Assembly: GCA_910588905.1 (NCBI GenBank)
Contig: CAJURZ010000011.1
Location: forward strand, 1-63,464
Reading direction: 5' to 3'
From: an uncultured Eggerthellaceae bacterium
GTDB lineage: Bacteria; Actinomycetota; Coriobacteriia; Coriobacteriales; Eggerthellaceae
Length of the DNA stretch: 63,464 bases
Shown here piece after piece: positions 1 to 6,798 of the stretch. A program made the position numbers and the translations under genes. The number at the start of each line of letters is the position of its first letter. Positions within the stretch are counted from its first letter, which is position 1. Below the pieces are notes generated by a model, which made no database searches, was not told the DNA's origin, and saw only the letters and a list, made by a program, of their open reading frames with translations.

Positions 1-55
1 GCTACCCGGCAGGTACTCCAATGAATATGTTGCGCGCGATCTTCGCGCAACGCAT
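1..55. repeat. Left copy of 55-bp direct repeat
   Basis: Identical to 2049-2103. The two copies bracket a 2-kb segment with three orphan genes. The unit contains the inverted repeat TTGCGCG / CGCGCAA around a 7-nt loop (positions 31-51). The repeat may continue left of the window edge. Copy 2 carries an extra segment of about 17 bp between two CGCAT motifs right after the shared part, so this copy looks like a slightly deleted version. Confidence 0.85.
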
Positions 56-218
56 CCGTTCTGTTCTTTGATGCCGTGATCTAAAGAGACGCTCTATATA
101 TCTTGAGATTGCTTGTGCGATGCGTTCAACGTTTGAGATAACCTATAGCTGATGTCATGAATATGTAGCTTGGAATACACTCCCTAATATACGGCGATCT
201 CAAATGCGAGGATGATGG

Positions 219-710
219 GTGAAAGCGATGGGTTGTCTCAACGATTGCAATATCGCCTTTACTAAAACGTGGATAGATAACGTCGATCAAGACGACACCC
301 TTATAGAGATCGCCATTGATGTATGGACAAGGCACGGTTATATGCATCAGATCTTCTACACCACTTCTCTTATATTCGAGGAGTTTGGGCGGAAGATGAC
401 TGACAAGTCATATCAATTGGATGATCAGCTGGATATAGAATTCAAAGAGTCGGGATTCCATCCAGCGGTGCTTTTTCGCTTTCTATCCGCAGACTTTCAT
501 GGTGTGATCCCGATCGAGGTGGATCTACAGGTGTTGGACAATCCCGATGAATCAGCCCGATGTCGAATGCGAGTCGAGATAGAGGCGGGGATGCTCGAAA
601 GATTCGGCAAGGCGGTTCAACGGGTTGCTCACGGAGCCGTTGGAGAAGCATGCAGGCTCAATCCAAGTCTTCCGGCAAGATGCATTCCGGGTGATACGGA
701 AGAATACTGA
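219..710 (+). CDS. Orphan protein, possibly immunity-like
   Basis: I do not recognise this 163-residue soluble protein. The start is GTG at 219, with GAGG about 7 nt upstream; an in-frame ATG follows at 228. It has no signal peptide or membrane segment. The middle has alternating beta-like hydrophobic stretches, then RVEIEAGMLERFGKAV near residues 117-132, a pattern reminiscent of small bacterial immunity proteins (an impression, not a match). It is the first of three co-directional small genes in an AT-richer island between direct repeats. The last 30 residues look less conserved in style and could result from an old frameshift. Confidence 0.6.
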   Translation: MKAMGCLNDCNIAFTKTWIDNVDQDDTLIEIAIDVWTRHGYMHQIFYTTSLIFEEFGRKMTDKSYQLDDQLDIEFKESGFHPAVLFRFLSADFHGVIPIEVDLQVLDNPDESARCRMRVEIEAGMLERFGKAVQRVAHGAVGEACRLNPSLPARCIPGDTEEY

Positions 711-782
711 CGGTGCGAGAGGGATGAAGGGATCTGTTATGTTGATTCGCTTCCATGTACGCCAGGATGCGAGGCGCCTTCT

Positions 783-1211
783 ATGAATGTCCTCGAATTC
801 CTTCATCCTATAAGCTCAGAAGACATTTACGGGGAAGACTATTACGATCTTGTAGATATAGAACGCCGTATTCAGATGGTCGGGACCGGATTGACCATAA
901 GCGCAAATGGTTTGCTCATCGATCCGTACGCTGAGGACAGTGCATTCCCTACCTTTCCGTACGCCTTCTATGCGCAAACGGTAAATGAAAAGGATGTTGC
1001 TGCCGGTTTTCCCAGGGAAGATCGGCTCTCTTCACAATATGAAGAACCGGCAAGCTTTTGCTGCTGCTCGTTGGCTGCAAACGATCCTGTCATCAAAGAA
1101 GAGGTGTTGATGAGGTACTTCCAGATGCTCCGGAGGGTGCACTGTGCGCGTTGCTGTCAAAACGGAACCGCAGAGAAGCGTCGCATCCTACTCCGCTTCG
1201 TTGAGTTCTAG
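783..1211 (+). CDS. Orphan protein B, paralogue of the next gene
   Basis: This is a 142-residue acidic cytoplasmic protein of unknown function. It shares two spaced blocks with the next gene: YYDLVDIERRI (here about residues 20-30) against YYSLLAFERII, and DPVIKEEVLMRYFQMLRR against DPVVSIAALKRYIEFLKY. The two are therefore probably diverged tandem duplicates. It has no signal peptide or membrane segment and is cysteine-rich near the C-terminus (CCCC-like run and RCC). A GAGG-like ribosome site lies just upstream of the ATG. Small tandem paralogues without enzymatic motifs are typical of immunity-gene arrays, but that role is only inferred. Confidence 0.6.
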   Translation: MNVLEFLHPISSEDIYGEDYYDLVDIERRIQMVGTGLTISANGLLIDPYAEDSAFPTFPYAFYAQTVNEKDVAAGFPREDRLSSQYEEPASFCCCSLAANDPVIKEEVLMRYFQMLRRVHCARCCQNGTAEKRRILLRFVEF

Positions 1212-1237
1212 GTTCCATCAGTTGAAGAGGAGTGCTC

Positions 1238-1684
1238 ATGGAATCATTCCTACAGATGCTCAGTGCTCTTGATCATGATCCAAGCACCGTTGGGGAAGTG
1301 GGGAAGGGTGAGGTGTATTACAGTCTTCTTGCATTCGAGAGGATCATTTTGAAGGTTGAAGGTGATCGTCTGCGCTTGGATGAAGAAGTTCTATTGACTC
1401 CGTTCTATCTTGATAACGGAACCTATGAGCTGCATTTCTATGAGATGAATATCGTATTTGAGGACAGTAGTGTCATAGCGTCCAAGATAGGCGATTCATG
1501 GAGTGCTGACCTGAGAAGGAATCTGACGATCTATGAAACGACGAGAACGGATCCCGTTGTCTCAATAGCGGCGCTGAAGAGATATATCGAGTTCCTGAAA
1601 TATTCCTATCTGGTACGAAGCGAGATAGTTTCGGTTTTCCGAAAGCAACCAAACCTATCGAATTACTACATTGCGGTGTATTAG
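1238..1684 (+). CDS. Orphan protein C, paralogue of the preceding gene
   Basis: This is a 148-residue cytoplasmic protein of unknown function. The ATG at 1238 is chosen because AGGAG ends 6 nt upstream; a GTG two codons earlier is less well placed. The shared pattern with the preceding gene is E-x-YY-x-L-x2-(I/F)-ER-x-I near the N-terminus and DPV-x6-L-x-RY-x3-L near the C-terminus. The spacing to the previous gene is 26 bp, so the two are probably co-transcribed. Base composition is visibly AT-richer than that of the downstream housekeeping genes, consistent with acquisition by transfer. Confidence 0.6.
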   Translation: MESFLQMLSALDHDPSTVGEVGKGEVYYSLLAFERIILKVEGDRLRLDEEVLLTPFYLDNGTYELHFYEMNIVFEDSSVIASKIGDSWSADLRRNLTIYETTRTDPVVSIAALKRYIEFLKYSYLVRSEIVSVFRKQPNLSNYYIAVY

Positions 1685-1845
1685 CTCGGATCGATCCTCA
1701 TAGAAGGCTTGCGGCATTGCTTTCGCAAAAGTCTATCGAAGGTCTTGATGCTTCTGAGGCGTTCCCCAACGCGCGCTCCGCGCGAAAAGATGTGCGGCGC
1801 ATAAGGCAACCCTGCTCACAGGTCTCTCCCGCCGCCCAACTAATG

Positions 1846-1864
1846 CCCGCTGCAAAGCAGCGGG
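1846..1864. repeat. Perfect 8-bp hairpin
   Basis: CCCGCTGC, loop AAA, GCAGCGGG. No T-tract follows on either strand, so it is not an obvious intrinsic terminator. It sits downstream of the orphan gene cassette, among other palindromes. Confidence 0.7.
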
Positions 1865-1917
1865 ATGTGGGTTGTGGCCTGTGTGCACCTGCGTGGGTTT
1901 TCGGGGATGTGGCGTTT

Positions 1918-1939
1918 GGGGTCGAACATGTTCGACCCC
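1918..1939. repeat. REP-like palindrome, 22 bp
   Basis: A perfect palindrome reading GGGGTCGAACA and its complement, followed by TACG. It belongs to the same family as the elements at 1997, 25968 and 53164. All have GGG at one end, CCC at the other, a central GATC- or TCGA-type core, and a flanking GTAGGGG (or CCCCTAC) on one side. Confidence 0.8.
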
Positions 1940-1996
1940 TACGAAAGCCGCTGTGCATGTCACTCGGGTGAACCATGCACGACAGGATGCGCGTAG

Positions 1997-2016
1997 GGGC
2001 TGATCTTGATCAGCCC
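1997..2016. repeat. REP-like palindrome, 20 bp
   Basis: GGGCTGATC, TT, GATCAGCCC, preceded by GCGTAG. It faces the palindrome at 1918-1939 in the opposite orientation: one ends in CCCCTACG, the other begins GCGTAGGGG. The pair therefore forms a larger inverted arrangement about 100 bp long. Confidence 0.8.
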
Positions 2017-2048
2017 GACATTGCACCTAGGATAATCCGGTACGTCAG

Positions 2049-2103
2049 GCTACCCGGCAGGTACTCCAATGAATATGTTGCGCGCGATCTTCGCGCAACG
2101 CAT
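2049..2103. repeat. Right copy of 55-bp direct repeat
   Basis: Identical to 1-55, including the internal inverted repeat TTGCGCG / CGCGCAA. The segment between copies (about 2.05 kb) carries three orphan genes. This copy lies upstream of the UPF0158 gene and continues with a further CG-rich segment missing from copy 1. Confidence 0.85.
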
Positions 2104-2235
2104 ATTCGCGCGAAGCGCATCCATGGGAGATGCGGGTCAGATAAGCTTGCGGACGACGGGTTGAGATCGGCCCTCAAGGAAGGCCGCCATGGCCGGTGGG
2201 GTACAATCCCGAGAACCTGACCGAGGGGAGGTCAT

Positions 2236-2703
2236 ATGGAGCTGAGCGTTCCGCTGACTGTCATGATGAATGCCATCGATGGCTATTCTGATGTGGAGCT
2301 TGACGGCTGGTACCTCGACCGAGCTACAGGCCAACTGCTGTGCCTGTGGGATGCTGTTGCCTTCGTGGATGATGTGGTGCTGAGCGACGAGGAGAGCGAG
2401 GCGCTCTATGAGACCGTCTGTGCTGACCCCGAGCGCTACCTGCAGCTGCCTGACCAGCGGTCCTATGACTGCTTCGAGCGGGCTGCTGCCTTCCTGGACG
2501 AAGCGAGCATGGACCAGGGGACGCGCAGGGCTCTGCAGAAGGCTGTGAAGAAGGCTACGCGTCGCGGGCGCTCTGACTGTATATGGTCGGCGTTCTATGA
2601 AGCAGGGATCGGCAGCGCCGCACGTGCTTGGTGGGATGAACGAGACGAGGCTCTTGCGCGGGCTTGGTGCGCTGAGCGAGGTATCGCCATCACCGAAGGA
2701 TAG
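2236..2703 (+). CDS. UPF0158 family protein
   Basis: This is a 155-residue acidic soluble protein matching the UPF0158 style: an N-terminal LTVMMNAIDGYSDVELDGWYLDRATGQ-type segment (residues 7-32), a central acidic beta strand/helix unit, and a C-terminal WWDERDEALARAWCAERGI helix. The biochemical role of the family is unknown. The start is well supported by GGGGAGG 5-6 nt upstream. A TACAAT -10-like box lies at 2202. Its GC content is housekeeping-like, in contrast to the preceding orphan genes. It converges with the minus-strand lysine-rich gene downstream. Confidence 0.75.
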   Translation: MELSVPLTVMMNAIDGYSDVELDGWYLDRATGQLLCLWDAVAFVDDVVLSDEESEALYETVCADPERYLQLPDQRSYDCFERAAAFLDEASMDQGTRRALQKAVKKATRRGRSDCIWSAFYEAGIGSAARAWWDERDEALARAWCAERGIAITEG

Positions 2704-2742
2704 GGCCCCAGGATGCCAGGGGGAGGGTTCTCAGAGGGGATC

Positions 2743-2958
2743 TTAGGCTGACGGACGGTCTTGATCCTCCCGTTTGCGCAGGAGCTTTCTTCCTTTTCCG
2801 CACTTCAGGGCTGTGAGAGGGCAATGCTTCTTGCAGCCGGGGCAGACGTTCTCAGAGGACCCAGCTTTCTTCGCGGTCTTCTTGGCTTTCTTATCCTTCT
2901 TGGACTTAACGGCCTTCTCCTTGACCTTCGCCTTCTTCTTATCCTTCTTCTTTCCCAT
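2743..2958 (-). CDS. Small lysine-rich protein with Cys cluster
   Basis: A 71-residue protein, extremely basic in its first 35 residues (runs of Lys with Ala), followed by C-x2-C-x3-C-x6-C (CPGCKKHCPLTALKC) and a basic tail. The start is the second possible ATG, because AAGGAGG lies 5 nt upstream of it. A zinc-binding, nucleic-acid-binding role is plausible from the composition but cannot be shown. It is the last gene of a probable dapL / PAP2 / small-gene transcription unit. I do not recognise the family. Confidence 0.6.
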   Translation of the reverse strand: MGKKKDKKKAKVKEKAVKSKKDKKAKKTAKKAGSSENVCPGCKKHCPLTALKCGKGRKLLRKREDQDRPSA

Positions 2959-2975
2959 CAGGCCCTCCTTGAGCA

Positions 2976-3440
2976 TCAGAGGTTATAGGCGATAGCGTAG
3001 CCTATAGCGCAGAGCGCGAATGCGAAGATGGCCCCGGCGATGACATCCTGTGGATGATGCGCCCCTCCCTTCACGCGGATATAGGCCATGGCGCAGCCGA
3101 GCAGGCAGAGGATGATGCCTACGGGTTCGCAGACCAGCAGCCAACTAGAGGCGATGATGAACAGGGAGGCCACATGGCGGCTGGGAAATGACCGCCCCTG
3201 AGTCTGCTTTTCCAGCAGATTCTCCGCCTTCCCCTCCTCATAGGGGCGCTTCGCATTCACAACGAGGCGCAACAGCGTGATCAACCCGAAGCAGCACGCC
3301 GGGACGATGATGCAAGCCGAGAGAAGGGGAGAGGCGGTGATGATAAGGTAGAGCAGCAATGCGGGATAGGCAACATAGCCTATCCCGGTCAGGATCTGGT
3401 CTGCCCTCTTCAGGCTTCGAGCGGAGATGGGAGCGGACAT
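2976..3440 (-). CDS. PAP2-superfamily membrane phosphatase
   Basis: A 154-residue polytopic protein with about four or five hydrophobic segments. The three PAP2 signature blocks are present: NAKRP (K-x-RP), SFPSRHVA (the PSGH block with Gly replaced by Arg) and RVKGGAHHPQDV (R-x5-H-x3-D). Such enzymes dephosphorylate phosphatidate, diacylglycerol pyrophosphate or undecaprenyl pyrophosphate at the membrane. The start at 3440 lies 13 bp after the dapL stop with no clear ribosome site, so translation is probably coupled. The exact lipid substrate is unknown. Confidence 0.8.
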   Translation of the reverse strand: MSAPISARSLKRADQILTGIGYVAYPALLLYLIITASPLLSACIIVPACCFGLITLLRLVVNAKRPYEEGKAENLLEKQTQGRSFPSRHVASLFIIASSWLLVCEPVGIILCLLGCAMAYIRVKGGAHHPQDVIAGAIFAFALCAIGYAIAYNL

Positions 3441-3453
3441 GGGAAGGAATCTG

Positions 3454-4671
3454 CTAGAGGATGGCCTTGATGCGCTCCACCGCTTCCCGCGTGGCCTCTG
3501 CCGCACCGAAGGCTGTCAGACGGATGTAGCCTTCTCCTGCCGGTCCGAAGCCTGCACCCGGCGTGGTGACCACCTGGGCTTCTTCCAGAAGCTTGTTGAA
3601 GAAGTCCCAGCTGCCCATCCCCTCCGGCGTCTTGCACCAGACATAGGGGCTGTTCACAGCACCGTAGACCTCAAGTCCAGCGCTTTCCAGGCCCTCTTTG
3701 ATCACGCGTGCGTTCTGGCGGTAGTAGTCTAGGTTCTCTTCCACCTGAGCTGCCCCTTCGGGGGTGTAGATGGCGGTCGCCCCCTTCTGGATGATGTAGG
3801 AAGCACCGTTGAACTTGGTGGACTGGCGCCGCATCCAGAGCTCATTCAGGCTCTGGCCCTGGCGAACCAGCGTTTCCGGGATGACCGTATAGCCACAGCG
3901 CATGCCGGTGAACCCAGCCGTCTTGGAGAAGCTGCGGAATTCGATGGCGCAGGTCTTGGCTCCCTCTATCTCGAAGATGGAGTGGGGAACGTCCTCTTCG
4001 GCGATGAAGCGCTCGTAGGCGGCGTCGAAGAGGATGAGGGCATCGTGGTCATTGGCATAGTCTACCCATTGCTTCAGCTGCTCCTTCGTGAGCACGGTGC
4101 CGGTGGGGTTGTTGGGGGAGCAGAGGTAGATGACATCCACGTCCTCCAGGGGCAGAGCCGGGCAGAATCCGTTCTCGGCCGTGGTGGGCATGTAGTAGAT
4201 ATCCGTCCATGCCTCTGCATCCACGTCGTATTCGCCCGCACGCCCTTCGATGGCATTGCTGTCCACATAGACGGGATAAACCGGATCGCACACGGCCACC
4301 TTATTGTGGACGGAGAGGATATCCCCGATGTTGCCGCAGTCTGATTTCGCACCGTCAGAGACGAAGATCTCATTCGGCTCTATATCCACGCCACGGGCGG
4401 CGAAGTCATGCTCTGCGATGGCTTCTCGCAGAAAATCGTAGCCCTCGTAGGGGCCGTAGCCCTTGAAGCTGGATGGGTCAGCCTGCTCATCCACAGCTTC
4501 GTGCATAGCCTGTCTCACAGCGGGCACTAACGGCAGCGTCACATCGCCGATGCCCAGCTTGATGATGCGGGCCTCTGGGTTAGCCTCTTGGAAAGCCTCT
4601 GTCCGCCGGGCTATCTCTGCGAAGAGGTAGCTTCCGGGCAGCTTCTCGAAGTTCTCATTGATACGGGCCAT
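3454..4671 (-). CDS. dapL: LL-diaminopimelate aminotransferase
   Basis: This 405-residue PLP enzyme converts tetrahydrodipicolinate directly to LL-diaminopimelate for lysine and peptidoglycan synthesis, bypassing the succinylase branch. The family-typical N-terminus ARINENFEKLPGSYLFAEIA, the KLGIGDVTLPL block, the active-site region EFRSFSKTAGFTGMRCGY (Schiff-base Lys) and SPNNPTGT are all visible. The start at 4671 has AAAGGA upstream; a longer frame to 4731 lacks one. It heads a minus-strand unit with a PAP2 phosphatase and a small Lys-rich gene. It is divergent from a radical SAM gene with a shared symmetrical -10 region at 4742-4748. Confidence 0.95.
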   Translation of the reverse strand: MARINENFEKLPGSYLFAEIARRTEAFQEANPEARIIKLGIGDVTLPLVPAVRQAMHEAVDEQADPSSFKGYGPYEGYDFLREAIAEHDFAARGVDIEPNEIFVSDGAKSDCGNIGDILSVHNKVAVCDPVYPVYVDSNAIEGRAGEYDVDAEAWTDIYYMPTTAENGFCPALPLEDVDVIYLCSPNNPTGTVLTKEQLKQWVDYANDHDALILFDAAYERFIAEEDVPHSIFEIEGAKTCAIEFRSFSKTAGFTGMRCGYTVIPETLVRQGQSLNELWMRRQSTKFNGASYIIQKGATAIYTPEGAAQVEENLDYYRQNARVIKEGLESAGLEVYGAVNSPYVWCKTPEGMGSWDFFNKLLEEAQVVTTPGAGFGPAGEGYIRLTAFGAAEATREAVERIKAIL

Positions 4672-4717
4672 GGGTATCCTTTCTACGAGCCTTTCAGGCA
4701 GTGATCTTGGAGATGGC

Positions 4718-4748
4718 TTGCCAAGGGGCAAGGCCTAGAGATTATAAT
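4718..4748. promoter_or_regulatory. Divergent promoter, radical SAM gene / dapL
   Basis: TATAAT at 4743-4748, with TTGCCA at 4718-4723 (19-bp spacer, suboptimal). The -10 ends 7 nt before the ATG at 4756, so the plus-strand mRNA is predicted to be leaderless. The local sequence ATTATAAT is symmetrical and also reads as a -10 on the minus strand, which would give dapL a leader of about 65 nt. Confidence 0.6.
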
Positions 4749-4755
4749 CTCCCCT

Positions 4756-6045
4756 ATGAAGAACATCCCATTGGAAAAGGCTCGCGCAGCCTACCGGCAG
4801 GTGGAAGAGCGCTATGTGAAGGCCCTTGAGGACAAGGGCCTCGTCTTCGATGCACCCTATGCCCACGATGAGCAGCGGCAGGGGCTGTTGGAGGAGCTGC
4901 GCCAGCGCGGTGTGGTCTTCCGCAATGCGGGAGCCAGCCTGAGCTGGGGGCATCTCTCTCCGGCCTGCGTGGAGTGCACGGGCGTGAACGGTTCAGAGAC
5001 CTTCTCCACCACATTCAAGTGCCACCGGGACTGCTATTTCTGCTTCAACCACAATCAGCCTGATTATGAGCGCTTCTTCCGTGAAGGATGCCCCTGGGAG
5101 GAGACGCTCGAGCGGAGTGCAGCTGAGAACGAGAGCTTGGCTTGCATAGGCCTCACGGGCGGGGAGCCCCTGCTTGACGTGGATGAGTCCATCCGCTTCC
5201 TCAAGGCGGCGAAGGAACGCTTCCCGAAGGCCCATCTGCGCATGTATACCTCAGGAGACCTGCTCACCGAAGAGGGGGCGGTGCGCTTGCGGGACGCAGG
5301 GCTGGATGAGATCCGCTTCAGCGTGAAGGATGACGATCCGCGTCCTCTGCAAGAGAAGGTGCTCAGCGCTATCAGGCTGGCGAAGCGTCACATCCCCTCG
5401 GTCATGGTAGAGATGCCGGTCATCCCCGGGGCCGAGGATCACATGAAGAAGCTCCTTCGCGCGTTCGACGAAGCGGGAGTAGACGGCATCAACCTGCTGG
5501 AGTTCTGCTTTCCCTTCTGCCATTGGGAGGAATTCGAACGCCGCGGCTTCAAGCTCAAGCGCCCTCCCTTCGAGGTGATGTACGACTACGGCTATTCAGG
5601 GGGCTTGGCCATCTCAGGTTCTGAGGAGCTCATCTTGGCGCTCATGGTCTGGGCCTTGGATGAGGGGCTCACCTTGGGATTGCATTATTGCTCCCTGGAG
5701 AACAAACACCGCTCTGAGATCCGGCAGAAGAACGAACGGGCACGAGGGCTGCATCCTTGCCTCACCATGGATGAGGGCACGTTCTTCTTGCAGGCAGGCA
5801 AGGCGTTCGGGCCGGATGTGGCTCCAGCGAAGGAGGCTCTGCGGGAGGCGGGCTGTGCGGATGCACTGGAGGACACCGAAGAGGATTCCATCACATTCCC
5901 GCTCGCCTTCATGGATGCGGTGGCTGCATGCACCCAGCAACCCCAGGTTGCCTATTTCGTCTACGAGGTGGAGGAAGACGGCGCCTACTTCATAGACGTG
6001 GCCATCCGGGATGCAGAGGCCCTATCAGCCGAACGTGTAGCCTAG
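4756..6045 (+). CDS. Radical SAM protein of unknown function
   Basis: A 429-residue enzyme with the radical SAM cluster motif C-x3-C-x2-C (FKCHRDCYFCFNHNQ, about residues 92-106), preceded by a CVEC pair (residues 74-77) that could bind a second metal. Gly-rich SAM contact GLTGGEPLLDV and a later barrel strand IRFSVKDDDP are visible. There is no SPASM-like Cys-rich C-terminus. No ribosome site precedes the ATG, and the -10 box ends 7 nt upstream, so a leaderless start is expected. Its 3' end overlaps the convergent SpeE-like gene by 21 bp. The substrate is unknown; peptide or cofactor modification is possible. Confidence 0.85.
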   Translation: MKNIPLEKARAAYRQVEERYVKALEDKGLVFDAPYAHDEQRQGLLEELRQRGVVFRNAGASLSWGHLSPACVECTGVNGSETFSTTFKCHRDCYFCFNHNQPDYERFFREGCPWEETLERSAAENESLACIGLTGGEPLLDVDESIRFLKAAKERFPKAHLRMYTSGDLLTEEGAVRLRDAGLDEIRFSVKDDDPRPLQEKVLSAIRLAKRHIPSVMVEMPVIPGAEDHMKKLLRAFDEAGVDGINLLEFCFPFCHWEEFERRGFKLKRPPFEVMYDYGYSGGLAISGSEELILALMVWALDEGLTLGLHYCSLENKHRSEIRQKNERARGLHPCLTMDEGTFFLQAGKAFGPDVAPAKEALREAGCADALEDTEEDSITFPLAFMDAVAACTQQPQVAYFVYEVEEDGAYFIDVAIRDAEALSAERVA

Positions 6046-6798
6046 GGCACCTTCGAAGGGGTATTCCGCATCTGAGGCCAACAGGATGTAGTTGTCTGCG
6101 CCGCCGAATTCTTCATCGGTGGCATCAAGGATGCTCACAGAACCGAAGGTGTTGTTCAGGGCGGTCATCAGCTTGAAGAGCTCGTAGGCTCCCTCTCGGC
6201 TCAGGTCTGCCACCACGTTCTGGACATAGATCCCCCCTGGCCTCAAGCGATCTTTGACCAAGGCGAAGAAGCCCTCGGAGATGAAGCGCTCAGGTACGGT
6301 GTTTCCCTGGAATACATCGTTGACGATGGCATCGTAGGCATCCGTTGAGCTCTGAAGGAATGCTGCGCCGTCTTCGCAGAAGATGCGGAGGCGGTCCTCC
6401 TCACCTGCTTTCGCCAGCTCTTCCTCTAGGCGGTCAAGGTAGAAGTGCTTCCGGGCTATCTCTACGATGCGGGGGTCCACTTCCACCACATCCAAGGAAA
6501 GGTGCTTCCGGGTGGTGAGCGCATGCTTGGGCCAGGCGAAGCCGCCACCACCCAGGAGGAGCACATGGTTCATGGGATGACCGCTGGCCTCCGCCTGGAA
6601 GAGGGCATCGAAGCTGCGGAAGTACTCGAAGGGCACCTCCGCCCACTTCTCTCCCTCCAAGCAAGCGCTTTGGAAGGTCCCCGCTAGCTCCATGATGCGC
6701 ACCCGCTCTCCCTGGGCATTCGGCATGCAGATCACGTGGAGGGGCCCGAAGAGGGTGTCGTAGGTGCGCTTCGAGAACAGGCGGTCCAGGAATCCCAT
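6025..6798 (-). CDS. Spermidine-synthase-like Rossmann protein
   Basis: A 257-residue SAM-fold protein with LLLGGGGFAWP (residues 81-90; motif I), DVVEVDP (103-109; motif II acidic residue) and DAYDAIVNDVFQG in the place of the polyamine-synthase acidic loop. Spermidine synthases normally show an Asp-rich D-x2-DP there. DVFQG suggests a related transferase rather than a true polyamine synthase. Its ATG overlaps the stop of the Trm9-like methyltransferase gene (TGATG), so the two are translationally coupled. The 3' end overlaps the opposing radical SAM gene. Confidence 0.75.
   Translation of the reverse strand: MGFLDRLFSKRTYDTLFGPLHVICMPNAQGERVRIMELAGTFQSACLEGEKWAEVPFEYFRSFDALFQAEASGHPMNHVLLLGGGGFAWPKHALTTRKHLSLDVVEVDPRIVEIARKHFYLDRLEEELAKAGEEDRLRIFCEDGAAFLQSSTDAYDAIVNDVFQGNTVPERFISEGFFALVKDRLRPGGIYVQNVVADLSREGAYELFKLMTALNNTFGSVSILDATDEEFGGADNYILLASDAEYPFEGALGYTFG

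Larger units (their letters stand above)
1685..2235. other. Repeat-rich non-coding gap
   Basis: About 550 bp without a convincing gene. It contains a CCCGCTGC / GCAGCGGG hairpin (1846-1864), two GATC/TCGA-type palindromes (1918-1939 and 1997-2016), the second copy of the 55-bp direct repeat (2049-2103), and another CG-rich inverted segment directly after it (2104-2120). Near its right end, TACAAT (2202-2207) is a possible -10 box for the next gene. Open frames across this stretch have no ribosome sites or recognisable products and are ignored. Confidence 0.8.

Noticed and set aside
1..2103. CRISPR array
   Set aside because: Only two repeat copies 2 kb apart; no regular spacers and no cas genes.
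1717..2220. Several overlapping small frames in the palindrome-rich gap
   Set aside because: They run through repeats, lack ribosome sites and show no protein-like composition.
6025..6798. Naming the SAM-fold protein speE
   Set aside because: The polyamine-synthase acidic loop is not conserved.
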